64,000 bases of DNA from JAEUOS01 sp040382235 (GCA_040382235.1 JBEIFV010000011.1:8419-72418); one strand, 5' to 3'. Counted from the first letter of the stretch, positions 8,665 to 18,458 are shown. Notes: generated by a model from the sequence alone, not told the origin. Numbers and translations: made by a program.

Positions 8665-9701
8665 TGCTTTTCAATATTGCCGCAATTTCCGATGCAGGAT
8701 TGCAGCAGCAACTGGCGGTGCGAATCGATGCAAAGACAAAACCGCCGGGCTCGCTCGGGCAATTGGAAAACATTGCAATTCAACTCGGTCTGATTCAGGG
8801 TACGAGCAAACCACAGATCGCAGATCCACACCTGCTGGTCTTCGCCGCCGACCACGGCGTCACCGTTGAAGGAGTCTCGGCCTATCCGCAGGAGGTGACC
8901 TGGCAGATGGTGATGAACTACCTTGCCCGCGGCGCCGCGGTCAACGTATTCGCCAGTGCCGCCGGCCTTTCTCTGAAAGTGATCGATGCCGGCGTTGATC
9001 ATGCGTTCGATCCGCACCCCGATCTTGTCGATCGCAAAATTGCCCACGGCACCCGCAACTTCGCGCGCGAGGCAGCGATGACCATGACACAGGCCGAAGA
9101 AGCGATTGCTGCGGGTGCCACGCTGATGCGCGAACTCGCAGCCAAGGGCAGCAACCTGATCGCATTTGGTGAAATGGGCATCGGCAACACCAGCGCCGCC
9201 AGTGCGCTGATGGTGCGCTTGACCGGCTTGCCGTTGGAGCTGTGTCTCGGGCGCGGCACGGGCCTTGACGACAGCGGTCTGGCGCGCAAGCGCGCGGTCA
9301 TCGAGGCCGCCCTTGCATTGCATGCCGGTGCCCGTGAGCCGCTGGACGCACTGGCCGCGCTGGGCGGCTTCGAGATTGCGATGATCTGCGGTGCCATGCT
9401 CGCCGCCGCCGAGACGCGCATGGTGATCATGGTGGACGGTTTCATCGTCGGTTCCGCGCTCCTGGTGGCGCAGGCGCTGGCGCCAAATGTACTGGACTAC
9501 TGCATCTTCGCCCATGCTTCAAACGAAGAGGGGCATGCCGCGATGCTGCGCCATTTCAACGCCAGACCATTGCTCGACCTGGGATTACGTTTGGGCGAGG
9601 GCACCGGTGCCGCCCTGGCGTTTCCCCTGGTCAAGGCGGCGGCAGGGTTTCTTGATTCGATGGCAAGCTTTGACGAGGCTGGCGTCGCCGCAGGCCTGTA
9701 A
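8661..9701 (+). CDS. cobT: Nicotinate-nucleotide--dimethylbenzimidazole phosphoribosyltransferase
   Basis: CobT makes alpha-ribazole phosphate for the lower ligand of cobalamin. Family signatures are visible in order: KTKPPGSLGQLE near residue 25, VFAADHGVTVEGVSAYP near 65, GEMGIGNTSAASAL near 175, and the catalytic-region EGTGAALAFPLVKAA near 315. The length of 346 residues is standard. The start at 8661 (or 8664, a second ATG) gives the family N-terminus; upstream in-frame sequence belongs to the overlapping CWC gene. No cobalamin riboswitch was recognised upstream, and no other cob genes follow, so this may be a salvage gene. Confidence 0.95.
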   Translation: MMLFNIAAISDAGLQQQLAVRIDAKTKPPGSLGQLENIAIQLGLIQGTSKPQIADPHLLVFAADHGVTVEGVSAYPQEVTWQMVMNYLARGAAVNVFASAAGLSLKVIDAGVDHAFDPHPDLVDRKIAHGTRNFAREAAMTMTQAEEAIAAGATLMRELAAKGSNLIAFGEMGIGNTSAASALMVRLTGLPLELCLGRGTGLDDSGLARKRAVIEAALALHAGAREPLDALAALGGFEIAMICGAMLAAAETRMVIMVDGFIVGSALLVAQALAPNVLDYCIFAHASNEEGHAAMLRHFNARPLLDLGLRLGEGTGAALAFPLVKAAAGFLDSMASFDEAGVAAGL

Positions 9702-9806
9702 GAGCAGGGACTTGCCGCCGCGCACAGCGTCAAGCCTGGCGCCACGAGATGCCTGGTGCATAATCGCGACCCGTTCCCACAGCGCTACAAATGCCAAGCC
9801 ACCCGC

Positions 9807-10286
9807 ATGCCTGCCGAACAACGCCTCCTTGATCTGGGCCTGATTCTGCCAGCCGCACTGCAATTGCCGCCCGATGCACGCCTGCCGTTCGCATCCGTTC
9901 GCATTCACGGCAAGCGCGCCATCATTTCGGGACATGGCCCGCTTGACGCCAGCGGCAGACTCGCCGGGCCATTCGGCAAGGTCGGTGGCGAGGTCAGCAC
10001 TGATCAGGCGTATGCGTCGGCGCGCCTGACCTTGCTGGCCATGTTGGCCGACCTGCGCTTGGCGCTCGGCAGCCTCGATCGTGTTTCAGCCTGGCTGCGG
10101 GTATTCGGCATGGTCAATGCCGCGCCCGGCTTCACCGGGATGCCGCGCGTCATCAACGGTGCCTCGGACCTGATACTCGAGGTATTCGGCGCCGGCATCG
10201 GCAGCCATGCGCGCTCGGCCATCGGCGTGGCCGAACTGCCATGGAACATTCCGGTCGAGATCGAAGCCGAAGTCGAGTTCGAGTGA
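9807..10286 (+). CDS. RidA/YjgF-like family protein (YjgH/Rid sub-type)
   Basis: The protein is a single Rid-fold domain: SGHGPLDASGRLAGPFGKVGG, then DQAYASARLTLLAMLADLRLALGSLDRV, and SHARSAIGVAELPWNIPVEIEAEVEF at the end. Classical RidA deaminates reactive enamines and imines using an Arg near the C-terminus; the segment HARSAIGV holds an Arg in about that place. The substrate is unknown. The ATG at 9807 is preferred over an upstream start at 9756 because the family domain begins just after it. Confidence 0.75.
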   Translation: MPAEQRLLDLGLILPAALQLPPDARLPFASVRIHGKRAIISGHGPLDASGRLAGPFGKVGGEVSTDQAYASARLTLLAMLADLRLALGSLDRVSAWLRVFGMVNAAPGFTGMPRVINGASDLILEVFGAGIGSHARSAIGVAELPWNIPVEIEAEVEFE

Positions 10287-10394
10287 AAGCCAACGATTCC
10301 CGCACGCCGAGACCAAACGTGCATCCGGCCAGCCATGGTCAAGCTCATCGGGCCCTCACCAACCAGTTGATACGGCGGCCGTACGGCCAACGCC

Positions 10395-11609
10395 GTGTCA
10401 CGTGAAGGCCCGCTGGTGACACGTACACACTGGAAGGCCGCGATCGCCGCCCTGCTTTTGGGCGTCGTCGCCGCCATCTACATCGGCAAACTGCCGCCGG
10501 CGATCCCCGCACTGCGCGCCGAGTTTTCCCTTTCCCTCAAGGAAGCCGGATGGCTGGTATCGGCGTTCAATACCCTGGGGGTGGTGGCCTCGATCTTCAT
10601 GGGCCTTTTCACCGCGCGCATTGGCGCGTTCCGCATGTGCATGAGCGGGCTCGGCTGCCTGATCATTGGGGGCGTGGTCGGCGCCCTCGCGCCAGGGTCC
10701 GGATGGCTGCTCGGCAGCCGTTTCTTCGAAGGCGTCGGCTTTCTTTCCATCGTGGTGTCGGCACCTGCGCTGATCATGCAATCGACGGCCGTGGCTGATC
10801 GCAAGCGCATCTTCAGTTTTTGGGGTGCCTACATGCCCACCGGCACCACCCTTGGCATGTTGCTGGCGCCGCTACTGATCGCAGCCCATGGCTGGCGCGC
10901 GCTTTGGCTCACCACCGCAGCGTGCGCGTTGGTGGCCACGCTGCTGCTGTATTCGCTGCGTGCCGAATACGCGTCGCCTACCGGCGCTGCCGCTGCACCC
11001 TGGCGCGCTTCCGCCGGGCCGCTGCGCAAGCCCGGTCCCTGGTGGATCGCGCTGGCGTTTGGCTGCTACGCCTTCAATTTCTACGCCATCATGGTCTGGT
11101 TGCCGACCTTCATGGTCGGCGAACGGCAAACACCGCTAGGCGTGGCGGCGCTGCTCACCGCGCTGATGGTGGCCGCCAACATCCCGGGCAACCTGCTGGG
11201 CGGGATGCTGTTGCAACACGGGTTCACGCGCGGCACCAATGTCTGCATGGCCGGTGTGGCCACGGCATTGACCTGCCTTGTCGTGTTTTCGCCGGCAATC
11301 CCGGACTGGGCACGCTATCTGGGCTGCGTCGCATTTTCGTTCTCGGTGGGCATCCTGCCGGGATCGGTGATGTCGGCGGCGCAAACTCACGCACGCAGCA
11401 ATGCCCAGGTGGGTACCGTGCAGGGCATGATCAACCAGGGCTCCAACCTGGGGCAGTTCGCAAGCCCGCTGCTTGTCACCGCTTTGGTCGGTGCCAGCCT
11501 GGCATGGGATCGCATGCTGTACCTGCTGCTGGCCACCAGTGCCATCATTTTCGTCAGCGGCCTTGTGATCCGCGTGATCGAAAGGCGCATTGAAGCGGCG
11601 CCCGTCTAG
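10395..11609 (+). CDS. MFS transporter (CynX/NimT-like)
   Basis: A 404-residue inner-membrane protein with about twelve hydrophobic segments in two halves. The first half contains AGWLVSAFNTLGVVASIFMGLFTARIGAFRM, the typical loop 2-3 region, and the second half starts near residue 215. MFS carriers of this CynX-like type import or export small anions and aromatic acids. The start codon is GTG at 10395; a GTG at 10416 is an alternative. The substrate cannot be told from sequence. It is convergent with the aromatic CoA operon that follows. Confidence 0.8.
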   Translation: MSREGPLVTRTHWKAAIAALLLGVVAAIYIGKLPPAIPALRAEFSLSLKEAGWLVSAFNTLGVVASIFMGLFTARIGAFRMCMSGLGCLIIGGVVGALAPGSGWLLGSRFFEGVGFLSIVVSAPALIMQSTAVADRKRIFSFWGAYMPTGTTLGMLLAPLLIAAHGWRALWLTTAACALVATLLLYSLRAEYASPTGAAAAPWRASAGPLRKPGPWWIALAFGCYAFNFYAIMVWLPTFMVGERQTPLGVAALLTALMVAANIPGNLLGGMLLQHGFTRGTNVCMAGVATALTCLVVFSPAIPDWARYLGCVAFSFSVGILPGSVMSAAQTHARSNAQVGTVQGMINQGSNLGQFASPLLVTALVGASLAWDRMLYLLLATSAIIFVSGLVIRVIERRIEAAPV

Positions 11610-11789
11610 AGCCCGGGTGCCGTGCCTTTCGCTCCACTACCCGGATCATCCGGTCTCCGGCTTGCTGGCCTGCAGCCTTGGGCTCGTCAGGCTGTGCGCG
11701 CATGTCGGCGGTGGTTCGGCCGGGACGTGCTTAAAGAGTGGTTTGACAGGAGCCATGAGCCCTGTGGGCTCGATGCGGAGGGCGATGCC

Positions 11790-14129
11790 TTATACGGCGC
11801 CACGCTTCTCCGCCCGGATCGCCTCTTCCTTGCGGGCCGCTTCCTCGCGTGCCCGCGTTGCCAGGGTATGTGCCTGCTGTGCGCCGGACAGGTATTGCTT
11901 GGGCCAGCCGACGTCACGGAAATCATATTCGGCCGCCGCGTGCAGGGTGAAGTGCGGGTCGGACAGGTGCGGTCGCCCCAGCGCCACCAGATCGGCGCGG
12001 CCGGAAGCCAGCAAGGTATTGACCTGATCGGCGTTGGTGATGGCCCCCACCGCCATGGTGGCAATGCCGGCGTCGATGCGCACCGCCTCGGCGAACTGCG
12101 CCTGGAACATGCGCCCGTAGACCGGCTTGGAGGCTGGATCGGTCTGACCGCTGGAGACATCGATCAAGTCCGCGCCGTGCGCCTTGAAGGCGCGCGCGAT
12201 CGCCACCGCGTCAACGCCGGTGGTGCCGCCGGGAATCCAGTCGGTGGCGGAAATGCGCACGCTCATGGGTTTGTCCTGTGGCCAGACCGCGCGTATCGCA
12301 TCCCACACTTCGAGCGGCCAGCGCAGCCGGTTTTCCAGCGTTCCGCCGTACTCATCGGAGCGCCGATTGGTGATCGGCGAAACAAACGAGGCCAGCAGAT
12401 AGCCGTGCGCCGCGTGCAGCTCAAGCATATCGAAGCCGCAGTCGATGGCGCGCCGGGTGCTGGCGACAAAGTCCGCGGTGATGCGCTGCATGTCGGCGCG
12501 CGTCATTTCACGCGGAACCTGGTTGCCGGCGTCATACGCAAGTGCCGACGGCGCCAACAGCGGCCAGTTGCCCGCGGGCAGGGGACGATCCATCTTCTTC
12601 CAGCCGACCTGGGTCGAGCCCTTGCGGCCGGCATGCCCCAGCTGCATGCAGATCTTCGCTTCGCTGTTGGCGTGCACGAAATCGACCACACGCCGCCAGC
12701 CGCTCACCTGCGCGTCGTTGTACAGGCCCGCACAGCCTGGGGTGATGCGCGCATCGGCTGTCGGACAAGTCATCTCGGTGAATACCAGCCCGGCGCCGCC
12801 GACGGCGCGCGCGCCATAGTGCACCAGGTGCCAGTCGCCGGGCACACCGTCTTCCGCCATATATTGCGCCATCGGCGACACCACCACGCGATTGCGCACT
12901 TGCATGCCGCGCAGGCGAAACGGCGCGAACATCGGCGGCGCCTTGAAGCCGGCGGGCAGGGCCGCGCCTTGAGACTTCGCGACATCCGCGTTCCACCAGT
13001 TCTCCAGCTCGGCGACGCTGGCGGCGTCGCGCATGCGCATGTTCTCGAAGGTGATCGCCTTCGAGCGGCTCATCATGCTGAAATTGAACTGCACCGGATC
13101 CATGCTCCAGAAGCGCCGCAGGTTCTCGAACCAAACCAGTGAGACGTTGGCCGCATGCTGGATGCGGTCGGCCTCTTCGTGGCGCGTGGTCTCGTAGTCG
13201 ACCAGTGCCGCGCGCAGGTCGCTCGGGTGACGCAGCACTGAGGCATGCAATGCAATCGCGTCTTCGAGCGCCAGCTTGGTGCCGGAGCCGATCGACCAGT
13301 GCGCGGTATGCGCCGCATCGCCCAAGAGGACCACGTTCTCGTGGCTCCATTTCTCGCACTTGATGGTCGGAAAATTGCGCCAGAACGAGCGGTTGGTCAG
13401 AAGCTTGTTGCCCCCCAGCACATCGGCGAACACCGTCTCGCAATAACGCGCGGTGCGCTCTTCATCCTCGACCACCAGCCCCGCATTGTGAAAGGCTTCG
13501 TCGGTGGTTTCGAGCACGAAGGTGCATTGCGGCGGATCGCCGGGCCGGGTGAACATGTAGGCATGCAGATTCCAGATGCCGTGCTGGTTTTCCTTGAAGG
13601 CGTAGGTGAAGCCCGGCAACGACATGGTGGCGCCCAGCCAGCAGAACTTGTTGGTCCGCAGGTCGGCGCTGGGCTTGAAGTGCTGCTTCCAGCGCTCACG
13701 CACGGCGCTGTTGATGCCGTCCGCCCCGATCACCAGGTCGGCCGCAGCGGCGGCCTGGTCAACGCTCCTGGCCTCGCTGCTGTAGGCGATTTCGACACCC
13801 AGTTCAGACGCGCGGCTCTGCAAAATGTTGAGCAGCTTCAAACGCAGCAGTCCCGAAAAGCCGTGGCCGCCCGACTTCATCACGCTGTCCTTGTAGTGGA
13901 CGTAAATATCGTCCCAATACGCGAAGTTGGCGGCGATGTCGCGGTAGGAGGGTTCGTCGGCCTGACGCAGGTTGGCCAGTGTCGCGTCGGACAGCACGAT
14001 ACCGAAGCCGAAGGTGTCGTCGGAGCGGTTGCGTTCCACCACGCGGATGGCGGCATGCGGGAACGATTTCTTGATCAGGATCGCGCTGTACAGGCCGGCG
14101 GGACCGCCGCCGAGAATTTCGATTTTCAT
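11790..14129 (-). CDS. Two-domain flavin monooxygenase/OYE reductase for an aryl-CoA (2-aminobenzoyl-CoA or salicylyl-CoA type)
   Basis: Residues 1 to about 375 form a class A flavin monooxygenase with GGGPAGLYSAI at the N-terminus, DLVIGADGINSAVR in the middle and the FAD-binding VVLLGDAAHTAHWSIGSG. Residues from about 400 form an Old Yellow Enzyme-type FMN barrel (APFRLRGMQVRNRVVVSPM, LQLGHAGRKGS, ELHAAHGYLLASFVSP, GRADLVALGRPHL). This fusion is known for 2-aminobenzoyl-CoA monooxygenase/reductase and for bifunctional salicylyl-CoA 5-hydroxylases. The upstream CoA ligase, 13 bp away, would supply the thioester. The nearby RidA gene favours the amino substrate and the gentisate dioxygenase further along favours the salicyl route, so the substrate stays open. 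Confidence 0.87.
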   Translation of the reverse strand: MKIEILGGGPAGLYSAILIKKSFPHAAIRVVERNRSDDTFGFGIVLSDATLANLRQADEPSYRDIAANFAYWDDIYVHYKDSVMKSGGHGFSGLLRLKLLNILQSRASELGVEIAYSSEARSVDQAAAAADLVIGADGINSAVRERWKQHFKPSADLRTNKFCWLGATMSLPGFTYAFKENQHGIWNLHAYMFTRPGDPPQCTFVLETTDEAFHNAGLVVEDEERTARYCETVFADVLGGNKLLTNRSFWRNFPTIKCEKWSHENVVLLGDAAHTAHWSIGSGTKLALEDAIALHASVLRHPSDLRAALVDYETTRHEEADRIQHAANVSLVWFENLRRFWSMDPVQFNFSMMSRSKAITFENMRMRDAASVAELENWWNADVAKSQGAALPAGFKAPPMFAPFRLRGMQVRNRVVVSPMAQYMAEDGVPGDWHLVHYGARAVGGAGLVFTEMTCPTADARITPGCAGLYNDAQVSGWRRVVDFVHANSEAKICMQLGHAGRKGSTQVGWKKMDRPLPAGNWPLLAPSALAYDAGNQVPREMTRADMQRITADFVASTRRAIDCGFDMLELHAAHGYLLASFVSPITNRRSDEYGGTLENRLRWPLEVWDAIRAVWPQDKPMSVRISATDWIPGGTTGVDAVAIARAFKAHGADLIDVSSGQTDPASKPVYGRMFQAQFAEAVRIDAGIATMAVGAITNADQVNTLLASGRADLVALGRPHLSDPHFTLHAAAEYDFRDVGWPKQYLSGAQQAHTLATRAREEAARKEEAIRAEKRGAV

Positions 14130-14141
14130 GGCTTATCCGGT

Positions 14142-15761
14142 TTACTGCGGTAGTTGCAGGAAATCCTGCACCAGCCTGGCCTTGATGACTTTGCGGGTCG
14201 GCGTGAGCGGCATCGCCGCGACTATTTCCAGGCGCTCAGGCCACTTGAATTTGCTCAAGCCCGCATCCGCCAGATGGCGCTGCATCGCCGCGAAGTCTAG
14301 CGACAAACCCGGGCGCACAACCACGAAACAGCAAGCCCGCTCGCCCATGATCGCGTCCGGAATCGGTGCCACCGCCACCTCGGCTACTGCCGGATGCCGG
14401 AGTATCACGGCTTCGACATCCGCGGGGTTGAACTTGACGCCGCCGCGGTTGATCAGGTCCTTGACCCGTCCGGTCAGGCGCAGGTTGCCATCCACATCCA
14501 GCGTTGCCAGGTCGCCGGTGCGAAACCAGCCGTCGGCGTCGAATGCCGCGCGCGTTGCCTCCGGGTTATGCAGGTAGCCTTGAAACAGGGACGGGCCGCG
14601 CATCTGCAGTTCGCCCTCTTCGCCCGCTGCCACGCTGTGGCCGGCGACATCGACGATGCGCAACTCGGTGCCGGGCGAGGCGCGCCCGGTGGTCTCGGTA
14701 CGCACCGCCAGGGCATCCTCCAGCCGCGTATAGGCGCCCGCCTGCAACTCGGTCATGCCCCAAAGTTGCATGACCCGGCCCCCTCCGAGCAAGGGTTCAA
14801 GCGCGCGACCCAGCGCGGGCGGCACCGCGCTGCCGGAGATCTGCACATAGCGAAAGCAGGTCAGGTCGAGGCCGTCGAACAAGCCGGCGTTCATGCAGGC
14901 CGCGATATGCGCGGGAGCAGTGAAGCCGATGCTCGGGCGCATGCTGCGGATCGCCTCGGCCAGCGCGGGGGGCGAGAATACCGGCAGCAGCGCAATGGCG
15001 GCACCGGTCGCCAGCGCCATGTTCACGGTGAACAGGCCATACAAATGGGTAAACGGGGCCGCCGACAACAGCGTGTCTTCACAGGACACCGCCAGCGCCT
15101 CGGCGGACAGGCGGGCATTGGCAAGGAAGTCCTGGTAGGCATGCGGCACGCCCTTGGGTGATGAGGTCGTGCCCGAGGTGTGGAGCAACAAGAATGCGTC
15201 CGAACCCTTGAGACTCTCAGGCGGCATCGAAGCCGGCTCAGGCGCGCCGAGGTCGGCGAGCGCCAGCGCTCCCGGCGGTACGCCGACGCCGACGCCGATC
15301 ACCTGGCGCAACTCCGGCAGACGCGGCTGCATCGCCAGGTAAGTGCTGGCCGTTGCCAGCTCGGCCGTATCGCCTGGGCAGATTACCGCCACCGCGCCGC
15401 CGTGTTTGAGCAGCCCCTCGATATCGGCACCGCGATAGGCCATGTGCACGGTCTGCATCACCGCGCCGATGGCGGCAATCGCCAGGTAGGCGAAGATGAA
15501 TTGCGGGGTGTTCGGCAACTGCACCGCGACCACCTCGCCGCGCGCAACCCCGAGGCGCTGCAGGGCATTGGCCAGGCGCGCCACCTCGTCGCGGAGTTGC
15601 GCGTGGGTCCAGCGTTGCTCTCCCAGGCGCACGGCCAGGCGTTGACCATGCACCGACGCATTGCGCGCCAGCCAGTCGCCCAGCACCTCGTCGTTCCACC
15701 AGCCGGCGCCGCGATAAGCGGCGCTGCGTGGCGCGTCGAACTCGATTTCTATCCGCGCCAT
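14142..15761 (-). CDS. AMP-forming aryl-acid CoA ligase
   Basis: An ANL-superfamily ligase that should activate an aromatic acid as its CoA thioester via an acyl-adenylate. The P-loop motif LLLHTSGTTSSPKGV is near residue 195, the A5 segment QLWGMTELQAG near 335, the hinge motif GWFRTGDLATLD near 415, and the catalytic Lys lies in TPTRKVIKARL near the end. Its length of 539 residues is standard. It sits between a GST gene (2-nt gap) and the monooxygenase/reductase gene (13-nt gap), so the substrate is most likely the one hydroxylated by that enzyme. Confidence 0.87.
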   Translation of the reverse strand: MARIEIEFDAPRSAAYRGAGWWNDEVLGDWLARNASVHGQRLAVRLGEQRWTHAQLRDEVARLANALQRLGVARGEVVAVQLPNTPQFIFAYLAIAAIGAVMQTVHMAYRGADIEGLLKHGGAVAVICPGDTAELATASTYLAMQPRLPELRQVIGVGVGVPPGALALADLGAPEPASMPPESLKGSDAFLLLHTSGTTSSPKGVPHAYQDFLANARLSAEALAVSCEDTLLSAAPFTHLYGLFTVNMALATGAAIALLPVFSPPALAEAIRSMRPSIGFTAPAHIAACMNAGLFDGLDLTCFRYVQISGSAVPPALGRALEPLLGGGRVMQLWGMTELQAGAYTRLEDALAVRTETTGRASPGTELRIVDVAGHSVAAGEEGELQMRGPSLFQGYLHNPEATRAAFDADGWFRTGDLATLDVDGNLRLTGRVKDLINRGGVKFNPADVEAVILRHPAVAEVAVAPIPDAIMGERACCFVVVRPGLSLDFAAMQRHLADAGLSKFKWPERLEIVAAMPLTPTRKVIKARLVQDFLQLPQ

Positions 15762-15763
15762 CG

Positions 15764-16459
15764 TCAGCCGCGAGTCGCTCGCGCCGGCTCGGCGCGCGCA
15801 AAGCCGTCAAACAGGTCGAGCATGCGTTCGAACCAGGGCAGGAGCGCATCGTCGGCTTCGAGCACCGGTGCAGCATCGATGATGCGCGCCCATTGCAGCG
15901 GGCTCATCGCAATGTAATCGGCATAGCAGGGAGCAACGCCGCCCAGATAGGCCTGGCCACGCAGGGTCGCGCGCAAGGGGTCGAGCGCGCGGCGAAACGC
16001 CCCCAGCGAGGGTTCGCGCGCAGCCTGCATTTCCTCGAGCGTCTTGCCGAAGCCCTTCTCGAAACCGGCACGCAGATGCGCGGCATCGCCGGCGTCGACC
16101 ATTTGCGTGACCGCCAATGCGCAAGCCGGCGCCAGCGCCGCCATCCATTGCCGATCAGCAACTGCATTGACAAAGCGGCACAATCCGGCCGCCGCCACAC
16201 CCCCGAACAGGCTGGGTGCATCTGGAAAACTGGCCTCAAGGTATTCGGCGATCTTCCATGAATCGGCAACCACGCGGTCACCATGGCGAATGATCGGTAC
16301 CTTCCCTTGACCGGAAAACGCGATCGCCGTCTTGTCGGAGATGCGCACCGACACCGATTCAAAGTCCAGTCCCTTGTGGCGCAGCGCCATGCGCGTGCGC
16401 CAGGAAAAGGAACTGTAATGGGCGCCGTCGGGCGCGCCAAGTTCATAGATAGTCAACAT
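15764..16459 (-). CDS. Glutathione S-transferase family protein
   Basis: The N-terminal thioredoxin-like domain contains SSFSWRTRMALRHKG and GQGKVPIIRHGDRVVADSWKIAEYLE, the glutathione-binding pattern with the VPI cis-Pro and the DS pair. The all-alpha C-terminal domain follows. It is the first gene of a three-gene operon with the CoA ligase and monooxygenase. GSTs in gentisate-type pathways can act as maleylpyruvate isomerases, but nothing in the sequence proves that here. The ATG at 16459 is preferred over an in-frame TTG at 16477. Confidence 0.83.
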   Translation of the reverse strand: MLTIYELGAPDGAHYSSFSWRTRMALRHKGLDFESVSVRISDKTAIAFSGQGKVPIIRHGDRVVADSWKIAEYLEASFPDAPSLFGGVAAAGLCRFVNAVADRQWMAALAPACALAVTQMVDAGDAAHLRAGFEKGFGKTLEEMQAAREPSLGAFRRALDPLRATLRGQAYLGGVAPCYADYIAMSPLQWARIIDAAPVLEADDALLPWFERMLDLFDGFARAEPARATRG

Positions 16460-16594
16460 GAAGGACGGTTTTGGCAAATTCGGGGGACCGGGGTAGGCTG
16501 CGCTTGAATCGATCGCGATTGCGGCACAATTACTTTAGGTCTAAACTATTTATATGTCAATCATCAACACAATGCCTACGAGCGCGAGGTGATC

Positions 16595-17008
16595 ATGAAT
16601 ATCCTGCAACCACCCGGATGGGCCAAGCCGCGCGGCTACTCGAACGGTATCGCAGCGCGCGGCACCCTTGTGATGATCGGCGGCCAAGTCGGTTGGGATC
16701 CTATCGCCAGCGGCGCCGGCGGTCAGGGCGTATGGCATGCACGCGACTTTGCCGGGCAAACCAGGCAGGCCCTGGCCAATATTGTGGCGGTCCTGGCCCA
16801 AGCCGGCGGCAAGCCCGAACATCTGGTACGCCTTACCTGGTATGTGCTGGATCGCGACGAATATGTGGCGGCGTGGCCTGCCGTGGGTGCCGCATACAAG
16901 GAAATCATCGGACGCCATTTCCCGCCGATGTCGGCCTTTGGCGTGACCGCACTGATTGAGCCCGAGGCAAGACTGGAGATCGAAGCTACCGCGGTGGTGC
17001 CCGACTAG
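16595..17008 (+). CDS. RidA family protein (enamine/imine deaminase-like), divergent from aryl-CoA operon
   Basis: A single Rid domain: YSNGIAARGTLVMIGGQVGWD, then ARDFAGQTRQALANIVAVLAQAGGKPEHLVRLTWYVLD, and FPPMSAFGVTALIEPEARLEIEATAV at the end. The C-terminal position that holds the catalytic Arg in archetypal RidA reads FGVTALIEPEARLEIE, so the enzyme may belong to a non-archetypal Rid group. The ATG at 16595 has a GCGAGG ribosome binding site. The dearomatised product of 2-aminobenzoyl-CoA monooxygenase/reductase is an enamine, so hydrolysis by a Rid protein would make chemical sense; this is inferred. Confidence 0.8.
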   Translation: MNILQPPGWAKPRGYSNGIAARGTLVMIGGQVGWDPIASGAGGQGVWHARDFAGQTRQALANIVAVLAQAGGKPEHLVRLTWYVLDRDEYVAAWPAVGAAYKEIIGRHFPPMSAFGVTALIEPEARLEIEATAVVPD

Positions 17009-17096
17009 CCTGATGCCACGCAAAACCGAGTGGCGACCGCAAACCAGCGATCTATAATCCCGGCTCCCGCAAGACCCGTTTCTACAGAGGCACCAC

Positions 17097-18290
17097 ATGC
17101 TTTCTCCGCAAAAAATCAAAGCCCAGTTCCAGTGGGACGACCCGCTGTTGCTCGATCACCAGTTGAGCGAGGACGAGCGCATGGTGCGTGACGCCGCCAA
17201 CGACTACTGCCAGTCGAAACTCGCGCCGCGCATTCTCGAAGCTTTCCGACATGAAAAGACCGACCCGGCGATTTTTCGCGAAATGGGCGAAATCGGACTC
17301 TTGGGGCCGACCATCCCGACCGAATACGGCGGCCCCGGCCTGAACTATGTAGCCTATGGCCTGATCGCGCGCGAAGTCGAGCGCGTTGACTCCGGTTACC
17401 GCTCGATGATGAGCGTGCAGTCGTCGCTGGTGATGCTGCCGATTTTCGAGTTCGGATCCGAAGCGCAACGGCAAAAATACCTGCCGAAGCTGGCCAGCGG
17501 CGAGTGGATCGGCTGTTTCGGCCTGACCGAACCCAATCACGGCTCCGACCCGGGTTCGATGATCACCCGTGCCAAGAGCGTTCCCGGCGGTTTTTCGGTG
17601 ACCGGCGCGAAGATGTGGATCTCCAACTCGCCTTTCGCCGATGTGTTCGTGGTGTGGGCCAAGAACGACGAAGGCCGCATTCGCGGCTTCATCCTGGAAA
17701 CAGGCATGAAGGGCCTCTCGGCGCCGGCAATCCACGGCAAGTTCGGCTTGCGCGCCTCGCTTACCGGCGAAATCGTGATGGACGAAGTGTTCGTGCCGGC
17801 GGAGAACGAATTGCCGAACGTGGAGGGTTTGAAGGGCCCGTTCACCTGCCTCAATTCGGCACGCTACGGCATCGCCTGGGGGGCCCTGGGTGCGGCTGAA
17901 GACTGCTGGCACCGCGCGCGTCAATATGTGCTCGACCGCAAGCAGTTCGGCCGGCCGTTGGCAGCAAATCAACTGATCCAGAAAAAGCTGGCCGACATGC
18001 AGACCGAGATTACCTTGGGGCTACAGGGCTGCATGCGCCTGGGCCGCATGAAGGATGAAGGCAGCGCGGCGCCGGAAATCACCTCGATCATGAAGCGCAA
18101 TTCATGCGGCAAGTCGCTCGATATCGCGCGCGTCGCGCGCGACATGCTGGGCGGCAACGGCATCTCGGACGAATACGGCATCATCCGCCACATGGTGAAC
18201 CTGGAAGTGGTCAACACCTATGAGGGCACGCATGACATTCATGCGCTGATCCTCGGGCGTGCGATGACAGGGATTCAGGCGTTTCAATAG
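17097..18290 (+). CDS. gcdH: Glutaryl-CoA dehydrogenase
   Basis: An FAD acyl-CoA dehydrogenase that oxidises and decarboxylates glutaryl-CoA to crotonyl-CoA, a step common to lysine, tryptophan and aromatic CoA degradation. The sequence has the family N-terminus FQWDDPLLLDHQLSEDE, the GCFGLTEPNHGSDPG flavin motif near residue 140, an Arg-rich RYGIAWGALGAAEDC segment near 260, and the catalytic Glu in NTYEGTHDIHALILGRA near the C-terminus. TYEGTHDIHAL is characteristic of GcdH. The length of 397 residues is standard. It is 88 bp downstream of the RidA gene on the same strand. Confidence 0.94.
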   Translation: MLSPQKIKAQFQWDDPLLLDHQLSEDERMVRDAANDYCQSKLAPRILEAFRHEKTDPAIFREMGEIGLLGPTIPTEYGGPGLNYVAYGLIAREVERVDSGYRSMMSVQSSLVMLPIFEFGSEAQRQKYLPKLASGEWIGCFGLTEPNHGSDPGSMITRAKSVPGGFSVTGAKMWISNSPFADVFVVWAKNDEGRIRGFILETGMKGLSAPAIHGKFGLRASLTGEIVMDEVFVPAENELPNVEGLKGPFTCLNSARYGIAWGALGAAEDCWHRARQYVLDRKQFGRPLAANQLIQKKLADMQTEITLGLQGCMRLGRMKDEGSAAPEITSIMKRNSCGKSLDIARVARDMLGGNGISDEYGIIRHMVNLEVVNTYEGTHDIHALILGRAMTGIQAFQ

Positions 18291-18458
18291 GCAGGCAGCC
18301 GCAACCGCTCCGCGGCCATCCGAAATGTGATTCGACCGGCGCAGGTGGGGGTTTGCCGCCATGCAGTGCCGTATTTCACGCGCCGCGCCGGCCAGGCAGG
18401 ACAAACCGGGAACCGAGGGCGCAAAGTGATCGCGGGCGCCCTGGTCTGAAGCGCATTC

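Noticed and set aside
11622..13142. Long plus-strand frame opposite the monooxygenase/reductase gene
   Set aside because: His/Arg/Gly-rich shadow without any domain; the opposite strand has a full two-domain flavoprotein.
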